From the NCBI RefSeq assembly GCF_014196745.1, contig NZ_JACIEH010000001.1, positions 1,426,001 to 1,490,000 of the forward strand: DNA of 64,000 bases, in the 5' to 3' direction. This document shows, piece by piece, positions 25,255-34,553 of the stretch. The number at the start of each line of letters is the position of its first letter. The stretch's first letter is position 1. Under the pieces are notes generated by a model. The model saw only the letters and a list, made by a program, of their open reading frames with translations, did no database searches and was not told where the DNA came from. The DNA comes from Sphingomonas kyeonggiensis. GTDB taxonomy: Bacteria > Pseudomonadota > Alphaproteobacteria > Sphingomonadales > Sphingomonadaceae. The position numbers were made by a program, and so were the translations under genes.

Positions 25255-26490
25255 ATGCACGCGCCGCTAAGTCCTTCCGCCCCTGACCATTCCCCGCGGA
25301 AACCCGGCTGGTTCTCGCGCACGCTGGCACCATTTTTCCGCAGCCAGCTCGACAAGATCGACGCCGGCATCTTCCAGGGCAGCCTGTCGCTCGGCCTGCC
25401 TGACGGCACCGCCCGGCTGCTCGGCGGGCGTGCCGAGGGGCCGGCGGCGGTGGTCGATCTGCGCAGCTGGCGCGCGCTGCTTCGTCTCGCGATCGGCGGC
25501 TCGATCGGCTGGTACCAGGCCTGGGCGCTCGGCGAATGGACGAGCCCCGACCCGGTCCAGCTCTTCGCGCTGTTCGGGCTCAACCGCGCAGCGCTGGCTC
25601 GCCAGGCCCGCGCCACCGGCCCGTCGAAGCGGATCAAGCGCCTGCTCCACTGGCGCAACCGCAATCATCGCGGCGGTTCGCGGCGGAACATCCATTTCCA
25701 CTACGACCTGGGCAACGACTTCTACCGGCTCTGGCTCGATCCCGGCATGACCTATTCGAGCGCGCGCTTCACCGCGCCCGGCCAGTCGCTCGAACAGGCC
25801 CAGCACGAGAAGCTGGCGGCGATCCTCGCGCGCACCAACACGGGGCCGGGCGACGAGATACTGGAGATCGGCTGTGGTTGGGGCAGCTTCGCCGAACTGG
25901 CGGTGGCCGAGGGGCGCAGAATCCACGGCATCACCCTGTCGACCGAGCAAAAGGCCTGGGCCGAGGCACGGGTACCCGAGAACGCCCGCTTCACCCTGAC
26001 CGACTATCGCGACGTCACCGGCACCTATGACGCGGTGGCCAGCATCGAGATGGCCGAGGCTGTCGGCCAAGCCTATTGGCCCGCCTATCTCGACACCATT
26101 GCGCGTACGCTCAAGCCGGGCGGCCACGCCGCGCTGCAGGTCATCACCTTCGACGATGCGTTCTTCGAGGACTATGCCTCGAACGTCGACTTCATCCAGG
26201 CCTATGTCTTCCCGGGCGGGCTGTTGCTCTCGGAGGAAGGCTTCGGCGCATTGGCCGCGGCTCGGGGCCTCAAGGTCCGGGATCGCACCGGCTTTGGTCT
26301 CGATTATGCCGAGACACTCCGCCTGTGGCGCGAACGTTTCGACGCGGCCGTGGCCGCTGGTGCGCTACCCAAGCAATTCGATCCTGATTTCATAAACTTG
26401 TGGCGTTATTATCTGATGTATTGCGAGGGTGGGTTCAGAGGTGGCGGTATCGACGTCATCCAGCTCACCCTGGTCAAAGAGGAGGGGTGA
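25255..26490 (+). CDS. Cyclopropane-fatty-acyl-phospholipid synthase family methyltransferase
   Basis: A 411-residue SAM-dependent methyltransferase of the Cfa/MMA synthase family. The N-terminal lipid-binding region (about 20-120) is followed by HFHYDLGNDFYRLWLDPGMTYSSA, a strict Cfa signature, the SAM motif EILEIGCGWGSFAE, and FDAVASIEMAEAVG with the active-site-type Glu. It would methylenate the double bonds of membrane fatty acids. An upstream in-frame GTG at 25243 is the alternative start. Its stop overlaps the ATG of a serine hydrolase (TGATG), so the two genes are translationally coupled. Confidence 0.88.
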   Translation: MHAPLSPSAPDHSPRKPGWFSRTLAPFFRSQLDKIDAGIFQGSLSLGLPDGTARLLGGRAEGPAAVVDLRSWRALLRLAIGGSIGWYQAWALGEWTSPDPVQLFALFGLNRAALARQARATGPSKRIKRLLHWRNRNHRGGSRRNIHFHYDLGNDFYRLWLDPGMTYSSARFTAPGQSLEQAQHEKLAAILARTNTGPGDEILEIGCGWGSFAELAVAEGRRIHGITLSTEQKAWAEARVPENARFTLTDYRDVTGTYDAVASIEMAEAVGQAYWPAYLDTIARTLKPGGHAALQVITFDDAFFEDYASNVDFIQAYVFPGGLLLSEEGFGALAAARGLKVRDRTGFGLDYAETLRLWRERFDAAVAAGALPKQFDPDFINLWRYYLMYCEGGFRGGGIDVIQLTLVKEEG

Positions 26491-27671
26491 TGAAGAACTG
26501 GCTGCAGGCGGGCGCGCTCGCGCTCGGAACGTTTGCGGGACATGGGGCGCTGGCCCAGGCGGTGGTGTCGCCCGACGTGAAGATCCAGTCCGGCGACAGT
26601 TCCGGGCTGCGCAAGGTCGGCGCCGAGGTGCTGTTCTGGAGTCAGGCCCAGCGCGACCAGAATTTCCCGCACATGGAGAAGCTCTTCCCCGGCCATATCG
26701 TCCGGGCCGGCGGCAAGGTTCGCGCGCTGCCCGCCGGCAAGCTGCTCGCCTTCCCGGATGCCGATCTCGATGCCTTCATCGCCCAGCAGAACATCGCCGG
26801 GCTGGTCGTGCTCAAGGACGGCAAGATCATTCTGGAGCGCTATGCTCGCGGCTATTCGCAGCAGGGGCGCTGGACCAGCTTCTCGGTCGCCAAGTCGTTC
26901 ACCTCGTCGCTGGTCGGCGCGGCGATCCGGGACGGCTTCATCAAGTCTGTCGACGAGCCGGTCACCAGGTACATCTCCGAGCTTGCCGGCAGCGGCTATG
27001 ACGGGGTGACCATCGCCCAACTGCTCACCATGACCTCGGGTGTGAAGTGGAATGAGGACTATACCGACGCGAAGTCCGACGTCGCCCGCATGTTCCTAGA
27101 GCCCGTGCCGGCGGGGGAGGACCCCACGGTCTTCTACATGAAGAAGCTCCCCCGCGAGTTCGCGCCCGGGACCAAATGGGTCTACAAGACCGGCGAGACC
27201 AACCTGATCGGCGTGCTGGTGATGCGGGCGACGAAGAAGCCGCTCGCCACCTATCTCAGCGAGAAGATCTGGAAGCCCTATGGCATGGAGCAGGATGCGT
27301 TCTGGATGGTCGATCCGTCCGGGCACGAGGTCAGCGGCTGCTGCCTGTCGGTGAGCCTGCGCGACTATGCCCGTATGGGCCAGTTCGCGCTGGAGGGCGG
27401 GAAGGGCGTCGTCACCCCGGACTGGTTCCGCGAGTCGACCAGTGCGCATGCCGATATCGGCGTGCCGGGCCGCGGCTATGGCTATCAATGGTGGACCTAT
27501 CCCGAGGGCCGGTTCGGCGCCCAGGGCATTTTCGGCCAGACGATCCGGGTGGATCCGAAGTCGAAGGTGGTGATCGCGGTATCCGCCGCGGCGCCCAAGG
27601 CCAGCGACGACGCCTATGGCCAGGCACGCACGGCATTCCTCAACCGGCTGTTCGAGGCTGCTGCCAAATAA
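26490..27671 (+). CDS. Exported serine hydrolase (beta-lactamase/NylB-like family)
   Basis: A 393-residue exported protein with signal peptide (cleavage after ALA, about residue 22). The nucleophile motif S-x-x-K is SVAK, residues 132-135, in FSVAKSFTSSLVGAAI. The later motifs are YKTGETN (in place of Y-x-N) and GIFGQ (equivalent to the K/H-T/S-G strand), as in NylB-type 6-aminohexanoate-oligomer hydrolases and EstB-like esterases. It starts at ATG 26490, behind GGAGGGG, overlapping the cfa-like stop. The substrate is unknown; coupling to a lipid-modifying enzyme hints at an envelope or lipid-ester role (inference). Confidence 0.85.
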   Translation: MKNWLQAGALALGTFAGHGALAQAVVSPDVKIQSGDSSGLRKVGAEVLFWSQAQRDQNFPHMEKLFPGHIVRAGGKVRALPAGKLLAFPDADLDAFIAQQNIAGLVVLKDGKIILERYARGYSQQGRWTSFSVAKSFTSSLVGAAIRDGFIKSVDEPVTRYISELAGSGYDGVTIAQLLTMTSGVKWNEDYTDAKSDVARMFLEPVPAGEDPTVFYMKKLPREFAPGTKWVYKTGETNLIGVLVMRATKKPLATYLSEKIWKPYGMEQDAFWMVDPSGHEVSGCCLSVSLRDYARMGQFALEGGKGVVTPDWFRESTSAHADIGVPGRGYGYQWWTYPEGRFGAQGIFGQTIRVDPKSKVVIAVSAAAPKASDDAYGQARTAFLNRLFEAAAK

Positions 27672-27672
27672 C

Positions 27673-27756
27673 CATCATCCCGGCGAAAGCCGGGATCGCA
27701 GGCGAAGGCGCGGGGAAGGAGGCGCACGAGATCCCGACTTTCGTCGGGATGACGGG
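27673..27756. repeat. Paired GAAA-loop hairpin repeat (BIME-like)
   Basis: Two convergent arms, the second with compensatory changes (CCCGACTTTCGTCGGG), so that each arm still forms its own hairpin. It lies between the convergent serine hydrolase and SDR genes and could terminate both. Confidence 0.8.
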
Positions 27757-27758
27757 AT

Positions 27759-28469
27759 TTACGCGACCCGCTCGAAATGCCCGGCTTCGAACCCCGACAC
27801 CGCCAGCGCGGCGATGCGCTCGGCCACCACTTCCGGCGCCTTCACCGTCGCCGGATCCTCGCCCGGGAAGGCGCGTGCGCGCATCTTGGTGCGGGTCGCG
27901 CCCGGATCAAGGATGCCCACGCGCACCTTGCTGATGTGCGCAACTTCCTCGCCATAGGTGAGCAGGAGGTTCTCGAACGCCGCCTTGGACGCGCCATAGA
28001 CGCCCCAATAGGCGCGCGCGGTGCGGCCTACGCTCGAGGTAACACCGATCACCCGCGCGCCGCTCGACGCCTTGAGCATCGGGTCGAACGCCGCGAGGAT
28101 CGCCGCCTGGGCCGTGACGTTGAGCGTCAGCACCTTGGCGAATTCCTTGAAGTCGATCGCCGGCACTGCGCTCAGCGTGCCGAGCTGGGCGGCATTGAGC
28201 ACCAGTATGTCCAGCGCCGTCCAGCGGCCCAAGATCGCCTCGGCCAGCCTGGCGATGCTGTCATTCTCGGTCAGATCCATCGGCGCGATCGTTGCCGACC
28301 CACCGGCGGCGAAGATCGCCTCCTCGACTTCCTCGAGCCCGCCCGCGGTTCGCGCGGTGAGGATCACATGCGCGCCCTGGCCGGCCAGCGCCAGCGCAGT
28401 CGCGGCGCCGATGCCCCGGCTCGCGCCGGTGACGAGCGCCGTGCGCCCCGAAAGTGCCCCCTCGCTCAT
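27759..28469 (-). CDS. SDR family NAD(P)-dependent oxidoreductase
   Basis: A 236-residue classical short-chain dehydrogenase/reductase. The cofactor loop TGASRGIGAAT is at about 14-24, the structural motif LNAAQLG (N-A-A-x form) near 95, the catalytic Ser in VTSSVGRTA and the Y-x-x-x-K in YGASKAAFENLL. The basic residue after GAS favours NADP(H). The substrate is not determined. The gene begins 7 bases after the purF stop on the same strand, so it is probably the second gene of a purF operon. Confidence 0.9.
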   Translation of the reverse strand: MSEGALSGRTALVTGASRGIGAATALALAGQGAHVILTARTAGGLEEVEEAIFAAGGSATIAPMDLTENDSIARLAEAILGRWTALDILVLNAAQLGTLSAVPAIDFKEFAKVLTLNVTAQAAILAAFDPMLKASSGARVIGVTSSVGRTARAYWGVYGASKAAFENLLLTYGEEVAHISKVRVGILDPGATRTKMRARAFPGEDPATVKAPEVVAERIAALAVSGFEAGHFERVA

Positions 28470-28476
28470 CCCGGTG

Positions 28477-29937
28477 TCAGCCCACGCGCTCGTGTAGCAA
28501 CGCGAACTGGTCGGTCGGCGGGCCGTTCTCGTCCTGGTCGGTCAGCGTCGTCGGATATTCACCGGTGAAGCACGCATCGCAGTATTTCGGATGGATGTCG
28601 GCGCGATGCGCTTCGCCCAGCGCCTTGTACAGGCCGTCGATGCTGATGAACGACAGGCTGTCGGCATGGATGAAGTCGGTCATCCCGCCCACGTCGAGCT
28701 TTGCGGCGAGCAGCTTGGCGCGCTCGGGCGTATCGACGCCGTAGAAGCAGCTGTGCCGCGTCGGCGGCGAGGCAATGCGCATGTGCACCTCCGCCGCGCC
28801 TGCCTCGCGCATCATCTGCACGATCTTGAGGCTGGTGGTGCCGCGCACGATCGAATCGTCGATCAGCACCACGCGCTTGCCCTTGATCAGCTCGCGATTG
28901 GCATTGTGCTTCAGCTTCACGCCCAGATGGCGAACCTTGTCGCCCGGCTGGATGAAGGTGCGGCCGACATAGTGCGAGCGGATGATGCCGAGCTCGAACG
29001 GAATGCCGCTCTGCTGGGCGTAGCCGATCGCCGCCGGCACGCCGGAATCTGGAACGGGGACGACCAGGTCGGCCTCGACCGGACTTTCGATCGCCAGCTG
29101 CGCGCCGATCGCCTTGCGCACCGAATAGACCGAGCGGTTGTCGCTGATCGAATCCGGGCGCGAGAAATAGACATATTCGAAGATGCACGGCCGTGCGCTG
29201 ACCGGCGCGAAGGGCTTGTGCGAGCTGAGCTCGCCGCCCTTGACGATCACCAGCTCGCCCGGCTCGACGTCGCGGACATATTCGGCGCCGACCACGTCGA
29301 GCGCCACCGTCTCCGAGGCGAAGATGATCGCATCGTCCAGATTGCCCATCACCAGCGGGCGGATGCCCAGCGGATCGCGGCAGGCAATCATGCCCTCGGG
29401 GGTCATGACGATCAGCGAATAGGCGCCCTCGACCTGCTTCAGCGCATCGATGAAGCGATCGATCAGCGTGCGGTATTGCGAGGTCGCGACGAGGTGGATG
29501 ATCACCTCGGTGTCGCTTGTCGACTGGAAGATCGCGCCGCGGCGGACCAGGTCACGCCGCAGCCGCATCGCGTTCGAGATGTTGCCGTTATGCGCCACTG
29601 CGAAACCGCCGGTCGCCAGCTCGGCATAGAGCGGCTGGACGTTGCGGAGGTCCGAGCCACCCGTGGTGGCATAGCGGACATGGCCGCAGGCGGTGTCGCC
29701 GTGCAGCGCGCGGATCACTTCATCGCGGTCGAAATTGCCCGCGACATGGCCCATCGCGCGGTGGATGTGGAACTGGCGGCCATCGAAGCTGGTGATGCCC
29801 GCTGCCTCCTGCCCACGGTGCTGCAGCGCATGCAGGCCAAGCGCGACGGCGGCTGACGCCCCGTCCATGCCGGAAACACCGAAAATGCCGCACTCTTCGC
29901 GCAGCTTGTCGTCGTCGAACGGGTTTGTGGTAAGCAT
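28477..29937 (-). CDS. purF: Amidophosphoribosyltransferase
   Basis: First committed enzyme of purine synthesis: PRPP + glutamine to phosphoribosylamine. The start at 29937 gives LTTNPFDDDKLREECGIFGV, with a short propeptide (15 residues) before the N-terminal nucleophile Cys16; a longer frame to 29973 is unlikely. The Ntn glutaminase domain spans about 16-250, the PRTase domain about 260-470 with the PRPP loop VVLIDDSIVRGTT. The late cysteines in HSCFYGVDTP and YCDACFTGEYP match the class with metal or Fe-S ligands. Promoter probably within 29938-30068, divergent from a small gene. Confidence 0.96.
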   Translation of the reverse strand: MLTTNPFDDDKLREECGIFGVSGMDGASAAVALGLHALQHRGQEAAGITSFDGRQFHIHRAMGHVAGNFDRDEVIRALHGDTACGHVRYATTGGSDLRNVQPLYAELATGGFAVAHNGNISNAMRLRRDLVRRGAIFQSTSDTEVIIHLVATSQYRTLIDRFIDALKQVEGAYSLIVMTPEGMIACRDPLGIRPLVMGNLDDAIIFASETVALDVVGAEYVRDVEPGELVIVKGGELSSHKPFAPVSARPCIFEYVYFSRPDSISDNRSVYSVRKAIGAQLAIESPVEADLVVPVPDSGVPAAIGYAQQSGIPFELGIIRSHYVGRTFIQPGDKVRHLGVKLKHNANRELIKGKRVVLIDDSIVRGTTSLKIVQMMREAGAAEVHMRIASPPTRHSCFYGVDTPERAKLLAAKLDVGGMTDFIHADSLSFISIDGLYKALGEAHRADIHPKYCDACFTGEYPTTLTDQDENGPPTDQFALLHERVG

Positions 29938-30068
29938 CAGCCCTCGAGGGGTTTGTAACTGTCGGGCGGGCATATAGGCGCTTCGGTGCGATTTGTCGCC
30001 GGTCTGTCACAAAGAAATGAACTTGCAGGGTTTTCCGGTGGTTTTTCAGGGCGAAAGGAGGCGTTTCC

Positions 30069-30320
30069 ATGCCCGCCAAGGACCACGGACCGCAGATCAA
30101 GAACGATGAACTCTACGAGAAACTCCGCGATGCGGGGAACTCGAAGGAGAAGGCGGCGCGAATCGCCAACGCCCAGGCCGAAGGCAGCATCGACCACCGC
30201 GGCGGCACCCTCGAGAGCCGTTCGAAGGGCCAGCTCTACGACGAGGCCAAGGAGATCGGCATCGAGGGTCGCTCCAGGATGGACAAGGACGAGTTGGTCG
30301 ACGCGATCCGCGATCATTAG
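30069..30320 (+). CDS. Small Rho_N/SAP-like domain protein
   Basis: An 83-residue hydrophilic protein. Residues about 10-40 are helical and charged (DELYEKLRDAGNSKEKAARIANAQA), and residues 50-83 (KGQLYDEAKEIGIEGRSRMDKDELVDAIRD) match the helix-extended-loop-helix Rho termination factor N-terminal (Rho_N) fold, related to SAP, which binds nucleic acid. It starts at ATG 30069 behind AAAGGAGG. Often annotated in sphingomonads as a small conserved protein, sometimes stress-related; the function is not known. Confidence 0.75.
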   Translation: MPAKDHGPQIKNDELYEKLRDAGNSKEKAARIANAQAEGSIDHRGGTLESRSKGQLYDEAKEIGIEGRSRMDKDELVDAIRDH

Positions 30321-30324
30321 GAGC

Positions 30325-30390
30325 CGTCAACCCGGCGAAAGCGGGGATCTCGCGATAAGGCATGAGGCCGCGGCTTTCGCCCGGGTGGCG
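30325..30390. repeat. Diverged paired GAAA-loop hairpin repeat
   Basis: Left arm CGTCAACCCGGCGAAAGCGG and an inverted right arm GGCTTTCGCCCGGGTGGCG. Several mismatches show that this copy has decayed. It lies between the Rho_N-like gene and hisI. Confidence 0.65.
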
Positions 30391-30410
30391 AGTTGGGCTA
30401 GAGCGTCCCC

Positions 30411-30767
30411 GTGGACAATGATCGCGAAACGGGCAGTCTGCTCGACCCGAAATACGACGCCTCCGGCCTGATCACCGCCGTGTGTACAGCCCCCGACGGC
30501 ACGGTGCTGATGCTCGCCCATATGAACGCCGAGGCGCTCCAGGCGACGCTCGATACCGGCGAGGCGACCTTCTGGTCGCGCAGTCGCGGCAGGCTGTGGA
30601 AGAAGGGCGAGACCTCGGGCCACGTCCTCAAGGTGATCGAGGCGCGGATCGACTGCGATCAGGACGCCGTCTGGCTCAAGGTCGAGCCGCGCGGTCCTGC
30701 CTGCCACACCGGCGCGCCGAGCTGCTTCTACCGGATCATCGAGGACGGAAAGCTCGTCCGCGGATGA
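30411..30767 (+). CDS. hisI: Phosphoribosyl-AMP cyclohydrolase
   Basis: Third step of histidine synthesis: opens the adenine ring of phosphoribosyl-AMP. The 118-residue monofunctional form lacks the HisE domain. The signature [22 protein letters not shown] is followed by the metal-binding [11 protein letters not shown] and the Zn cysteines in [13 protein letters not shown]. It starts with GTG at 30411. Its stop overlaps the ATG of the following lipoprotein gene. Confidence 0.95.
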   Translation: MDNDRETGSLLDPKYDASGLITAVCTAPDGTVLMLAHMNAEALQATLDTGEATFWSRSRGRLWKKGETSGHVLKVIEARIDCDQDAVWLKVEPRGPACHTGAPSCFYRIIEDGKLVRG

Positions 30768-31270
30768 AGCGGGCAGGGCTCCTCCTCGTATTGCTCCTCG
30801 CCGCCTGCTCGGGCGGCCAGGCGCCCACGGGCAAGGCGGAGAAACCCCAGGACCTGGAAAAGGCCGCGATCGAGCGCGGCCTGGTCCGCAACCCGGCGGA
30901 CACCGATATCGCCGGCCTCTATGCCCGCGACACCGACCGCATCTGCATCGTCCCCGACGAGGAGCTCGGCTACCGGATCGGCGCGTTCGTCGACTATGGC
31001 GACCGCATCACCTGCAGCGGCTCGGGCCGGGCGAGCCGGGTAGGGGAGTCGCTCCATATCGAGTTCGGCGAGGACGGCAGCTGCTCGTTCGACGCCAAAT
31101 ACGATGGCGACAAGATCGCCTTTCCGGGCGCGCTGCCCGATGGCTGCAATAAATTCTGCGCAAAACGGGCCTCCTATGCGGGACTGGAAGTCACGCGGCT
31201 CAGCGAGTCGGCCGCCGAGGCCGCCGCGATGCGCGACGCGAACGGCAAGAGGCTCTGCGGCGGCCAGTAG
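30764..31270 (+). CDS. Predicted lipoprotein of unknown function
   Basis: A 168-residue protein with a lipoprotein signal ending LLAAC (Cys15). The mature part contains seven further cysteines ([25 protein letters not shown]), probably forming periplasmic disulfides. ATG 30764 overlaps the hisI stop by ATGA. No domain is recognised. A link to histidine synthesis is not implied beyond co-transcription. Confidence 0.75.
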   Translation: MKRAGLLLVLLLAACSGGQAPTGKAEKPQDLEKAAIERGLVRNPADTDIAGLYARDTDRICIVPDEELGYRIGAFVDYGDRITCSGSGRASRVGESLHIEFGEDGSCSFDAKYDGDKIAFPGALPDGCNKFCAKRASYAGLEVTRLSESAAEAAAMRDANGKRLCGGQ

Positions 31271-31271
31271 T

Positions 31272-31354
31272 CGTCATCCCGACGAAAGTCGGGATCTCAG
31301 GCAAAGGTGCCGGAAAGGAGCCGCACGAGATCCCGGCTTTCGCCGGGATGACGG
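31272..31354. repeat. Paired GAAA-loop hairpin repeat (BIME-like)
   Basis: Arms CGTCATCCCGACGAAAGTCG and CCGGCTTTCGCCGGGATGAC face each other across about 30 bases. The left arm has paired substitutions that keep its stem. The spacer resembles that of the copies at 27.7 and 58.4 kb. Confidence 0.8.
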
Positions 31355-31400
31355 ATAGGGCCGGGATGAAGGAAAAGGTCGATCTCGGCCACGATCGAGA

Positions 31401-31415
31401 TTGACGTTCACGTAA
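31401..31415 (+). promoter_or_regulatory. Candidate MerR-family operator TTGACGTTCACGTAA
   Basis: A pseudo-palindrome (ACGT...ACGT half-sites) 17 bases upstream of the MerR gene start. It resembles the TTTACG/CGTAAA-type operators reported for LiuR-like MerR regulators of acyl-CoA catabolism in proteobacteria. It probably covers the promoter of the regulator and the downstream acyl-CoA dehydrogenase. Confidence 0.5.
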
Positions 31416-31431
31416 GGGGAAGGTATTTTCC

Positions 31432-31857
31432 ATGCCCATGAACGCTCCAGCCTTTCCGCTCGAGGCCCTGGCGCCGATCGATGCGCGCCCGGACCGCGAC
31501 TCCTTCACCATCTCGGACCTGTGCGCCGAGTTCTCGGTCACGCCGCGCGCCTTGCGCTTCTACGAGGACGAGGGGCTGATCGGTCCCGAGCGCCGCGGCA
31601 CCGCCCGCATCTATTCGCACCGCGACCGTGCCCGGCTTGCCTGGATCCTGCGCGGCAAGCGCGTCGGCTTTAGCCTGGCCGAGATCCGCGAGATGATAGA
31701 TCTCTACGATGTCGGCGACGGCCGCAGCACCCAGAAGCAGTTCACGCTCGAGCGCTGCCTGGAACGCATCGAGCTGCTCGAGAACCAGAAGCGCGACATC
31801 GACGCGCACATCACCGAGCTCCAGCAATTCGTCGAACTGCTCAAGAGCAGCGACTAA
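31432..31857 (+). CDS. MerR family transcriptional regulator (LiuR-like)
   Basis: A 141-residue regulator. The winged HTH (about 24-95) reads [32 protein letters not shown] and then [26 protein letters not shown], as in LiuR-type MerR proteins. A C-terminal coiled coil (about 105-138) serves for dimerisation. No cysteine metal-ligand set is seen, which suits an acyl-CoA or repressor-type signal. It is 17 bases upstream of an acyl-CoA dehydrogenase gene, presumably its target and operon partner. Confidence 0.9.
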   Translation: MPMNAPAFPLEALAPIDARPDRDSFTISDLCAEFSVTPRALRFYEDEGLIGPERRGTARIYSHRDRARLAWILRGKRVGFSLAEIREMIDLYDVGDGRSTQKQFTLERCLERIELLENQKRDIDAHITELQQFVELLKSSD

Positions 31858-31874
31858 CCCCCGAGGAACCTGAA

Positions 31875-33677
31875 ATGCCCCAGTACACCCCGCCGGTGCG
31901 CGACACGCGCTTCGTCCTCGATCAGGTGATCGGCCTCGATCGCTACGCCAATCTGCCCGGCTTCGAGAATGCCACGCCCGACACGGTAGACGCGGTGCTC
32001 GAGCAGGGCGGCCAGTTCGTCGCCGAGGTGCTGTTCCCGCTCAACCATTCGGGCGACCAGGAAGGCTGCACCCGCCATGACGACGGCAGCGTGACCACGC
32101 CCGCCGGCTACAAGGAAGCGTACAACCAGTTCGTCGAGAGCGGCTGGGGTACGCTGAGCGCACCCGTCGAGTTCGGTGGCCAGGGGATGCCGCACGTCGT
32201 CTCCACGGCGTTCCAGGAGTATATGATCTCCGCCAACATGGCCTTCGCCATGTATCCCGGCCTCACCCACGGCGCGATCGCGTCGCTGCTGGTCAAGGGC
32301 TCGCCCGAGCAGCAGGCCAAGTACGTCCCCAAGATGGTCTCGGGCGAGTGGGGCGGCACGATGAACCTCACCGAGCCGCAGTGCGGCACCGATCTCGGCC
32401 TGATCAAGACCAAGGCCGAGCCCCAGGCCGACGGTTCGTTCCTGATTACCGGCACCAAGATCTTCATCTCGTCGGGCGAGCATGACCTGACGAGCAACAT
32501 CATCCACCTCGTCCTCGCCAAGACCCCCGGCGCACCGGACAGCACCAAGGGCATCTCGCTCTTCGTGGTCCCGAAGTTCCTGGTCAACGACGACGACACG
32601 CTGGGCGAGCGCAACCCAGTCACCTGCGGCTCGATCGAGCACAAGATGGGCATCCACGCCAACTCGACCTGCGTTATGAACTATGACGGCGCCAAGGGCT
32701 GGCTCGTCGGCGAGGAGATGAAGGGCCTCGCCGCGATGTTCATCATGATGAACGCCGCCCGTCTCGGCGTCGGCCTGCAAGGCTTGGGCGTGGGCGAGGT
32801 CGCCCTCCAGAACGCCGTCCAGTACGCGCACGACCGCCGCCAAGGCCGCGCGCTCACCGGTCCGCAGGAGCCGCAGGAAAAGGCCGACACGCTGTTCGTC
32901 CACCCGGACGTGCGCCGCATGCTGATGGAAGCCAAGGCGCAGACCGAGGGCATGCGGGCGCTGTGCCTGTGGGGAGCGCTCCAGGTCGATCTCGAGCATG
33001 CCGCCCCGACCGAGGAGGAGCGGCAGCTCGCCGCCGATCTGGTCGGCCTGCTCACCCCGGTCATCAAGGGCGTCGGCACCGATATCGGCTACAAGGTCGC
33101 GACCGACAGCCAGCAGGTCTATGGCGGCCATGGCTACATCGCCGAATGGGGCATGGAGCAATATGTCCGCGATGCCCGCATCTCGATGATCTATGAAGGC
33201 ACCAACGGCGTCCAGGCGATGGACCTGGTCGGCCGCAAGCTCGCCATGAACGGCGGCCGCGCGGTCCAGGCCTTTTTCAAGCTGGTCGCCGAGGAAGCCG
33301 CCGCGGCCAAGGGCGACGAGAAGCTCGCTGCGCTGGCCGAAGGGCTGGAGAAGGCACTCGGCCATCTCCAGGGCGCGACGATGTGGCTCGCCCAGAACGG
33401 CTTCAAGAACCCGAACGATGTCGGCGCGGGCGCCTATCCGTACATGCAGCTCACCGGCACGGTGGCGCTCGGCCTGATGTGGCTCCGCATGGCCAAGGCG
33501 GCAGCCGCTGCATTGGCCACCGGCGAGGGCGACGCGAAGTTCTACGAAGCCAAGCTGGTCACCGCCCGCTTCTATGCCGAACGCTTCTTCCCGGATGCGA
33601 GCGGCCTGCGTCGCAAGATCGAGGCCGGCAGCGAGACGGTGATGGCGCTCGATCCGGAGCTGTTCCGCGCGGCGTGA
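31875..33677 (+). CDS. Acyl-CoA dehydrogenase (DmdC/FadE-like, 600 aa)
   Basis: FAD enzyme that introduces the 2,3-double bond in acyl-CoAs. The 600-residue length and C-terminal extension are typical of the 3-methylmercaptopropionyl-CoA dehydrogenase-like subfamily. The FAD and substrate loop is [18 protein letters not shown] (about 168-185), and the catalytic Glu lies in [20 protein letters not shown] (about 437-456). The substrate is unassigned; DMSP catabolism should not be assumed. It is co-directional with the MerR gene and probably controlled by it. Confidence 0.93.
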   Translation: MPQYTPPVRDTRFVLDQVIGLDRYANLPGFENATPDTVDAVLEQGGQFVAEVLFPLNHSGDQEGCTRHDDGSVTTPAGYKEAYNQFVESGWGTLSAPVEFGGQGMPHVVSTAFQEYMISANMAFAMYPGLTHGAIASLLVKGSPEQQAKYVPKMVSGEWGGTMNLTEPQCGTDLGLIKTKAEPQADGSFLITGTKIFISSGEHDLTSNIIHLVLAKTPGAPDSTKGISLFVVPKFLVNDDDTLGERNPVTCGSIEHKMGIHANSTCVMNYDGAKGWLVGEEMKGLAAMFIMMNAARLGVGLQGLGVGEVALQNAVQYAHDRRQGRALTGPQEPQEKADTLFVHPDVRRMLMEAKAQTEGMRALCLWGALQVDLEHAAPTEEERQLAADLVGLLTPVIKGVGTDIGYKVATDSQQVYGGHGYIAEWGMEQYVRDARISMIYEGTNGVQAMDLVGRKLAMNGGRAVQAFFKLVAEEAAAAKGDEKLAALAEGLEKALGHLQGATMWLAQNGFKNPNDVGAGAYPYMQLTGTVALGLMWLRMAKAAAAALATGEGDAKFYEAKLVTARFYAERFFPDASGLRRKIEAGSETVMALDPELFRAA

Positions 33678-33681
33678 GGTG

Positions 33682-33761
33682 TCGTAACCCCGGCGAAAGC
33701 CGGGGTATCGTGCCACGGGCCGTTCCTACCGCCCGAGATCCCGGCTTTCGCCGGGATGACG
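33682..33761. repeat. Paired GAAA-loop hairpin repeat (BIME-like)
   Basis: Left arm CGTAACCCCGGCGAAAGCCG and right arm CCGGCTTTCGCCGGGATGAC with a spacer different from the other copies (CGTGCCACGGGCCGTTCC type). It follows the acyl-CoA dehydrogenase stop at once. Confidence 0.78.
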
Positions 33762-33805
33762 ATTTGGGGCGGCGCCTTCGCAAGAGGACGCCGCCAATCC
33801 CCTTG

Positions 33806-33819
33806 CAATGTAGGATTTC
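33806..33819 (+). promoter_or_regulatory. CAATGTAGGATTTC element, copy 1
   Basis: This 14-mer recurs exactly on the minus strand at 50747-50760 and nearly at 43846-43860. Flanking CCCCTT is also shared. It lies 36 bases upstream of the ATG at 33856. It may be a promoter or operator element. Confidence 0.45.
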
Positions 33820-33855
33820 AAATGGTTGCGTGCGCCACCCGAGGGGAGGTGCACG

Positions 33856-34443
33856 ATGCTCACATTCGCGTTGCTGTTGCTGCTGGGTACGGATGATTTC
33901 GCCTCCGGCAAGGACCCCGATCGCACCAGCGGCGACTCCTGGCTGACGAAGCCTGGCGATCGCAATCCCTTCGCCAGTCCCAAGCTCGGCGATGTTGGCC
34001 ACGACGCCCTTCGTTTCAGCACCACCCCGGCGCTGCGTGGGGGCGAGCGCAATGTCGTAACCATCACTCGGGGCGAGAAGGGAGAGGCGGTCGCCTCGCT
34101 GGATACGGTCCGCTACCAGTGCAATCTGTCGCAGACCCGCTGTCGCCTGGTCCCGGAGCGCTCGCCGAACTTCGCCTTCTGCCTGCAGGGCGATTGCACC
34201 TATGCCGGCATCGCGCGCCGCGTCCGTGCCCTGCTGTTCGATCCCGCGCGCATGCCGAATAAGGATTCTGCCGAGCTGGTGATCTGTACCGATGGTCCCG
34301 GCTATCTCACCGAACTGCGCGAGGCGGGCAGGACCTATAATTTATCGGGTTTCTGCGCACCGAAACACCCGAACAATGTCGTCTACAAACTCATCCGGGA
34401 GGGCGTGGGTACGCGTTGGCGGCAGATCGGCGGGGAGGAATGA
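33856..34443 (+). CDS. Secreted protein of unknown function
   Basis: A 195-residue protein with a short hydrophobic N-terminus (LTFALLLLLG), a possible signal peptide. The start is ATG 33856 behind GGGGAGG. The mature part is Cys-containing (QCNLSQTRCRLV, FCLQGDCTYAG, FCAPK), suggesting disulfides. No domain is recognised. It has its own upstream element and is followed by the PH-domain pair after 110 bases. Confidence 0.7.
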   Translation: MLTFALLLLLGTDDFASGKDPDRTSGDSWLTKPGDRNPFASPKLGDVGHDALRFSTTPALRGGERNVVTITRGEKGEAVASLDTVRYQCNLSQTRCRLVPERSPNFAFCLQGDCTYAGIARRVRALLFDPARMPNKDSAELVICTDGPGYLTELREAGRTYNLSGFCAPKHPNNVVYKLIREGVGTRWRQIGGEE

Positions 34444-34553
34444 GGCCCCCCGTGGCGTCTGCTTCATAAAGTTTGGCGCGATATGTCATGCTGGAACCGT
34501 TATGGTGTAGTAAGACACTTGAGCTGCAACCCGGGGGTATCGATAGTCCTTTG

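Noticed and set aside
31875..33677. DMSP-catabolic dmdC
   Set aside because: Subfamily resemblance only; no dmdB or dmdD neighbour is present, and sphingomonads carry many such dehydrogenases with other substrates.
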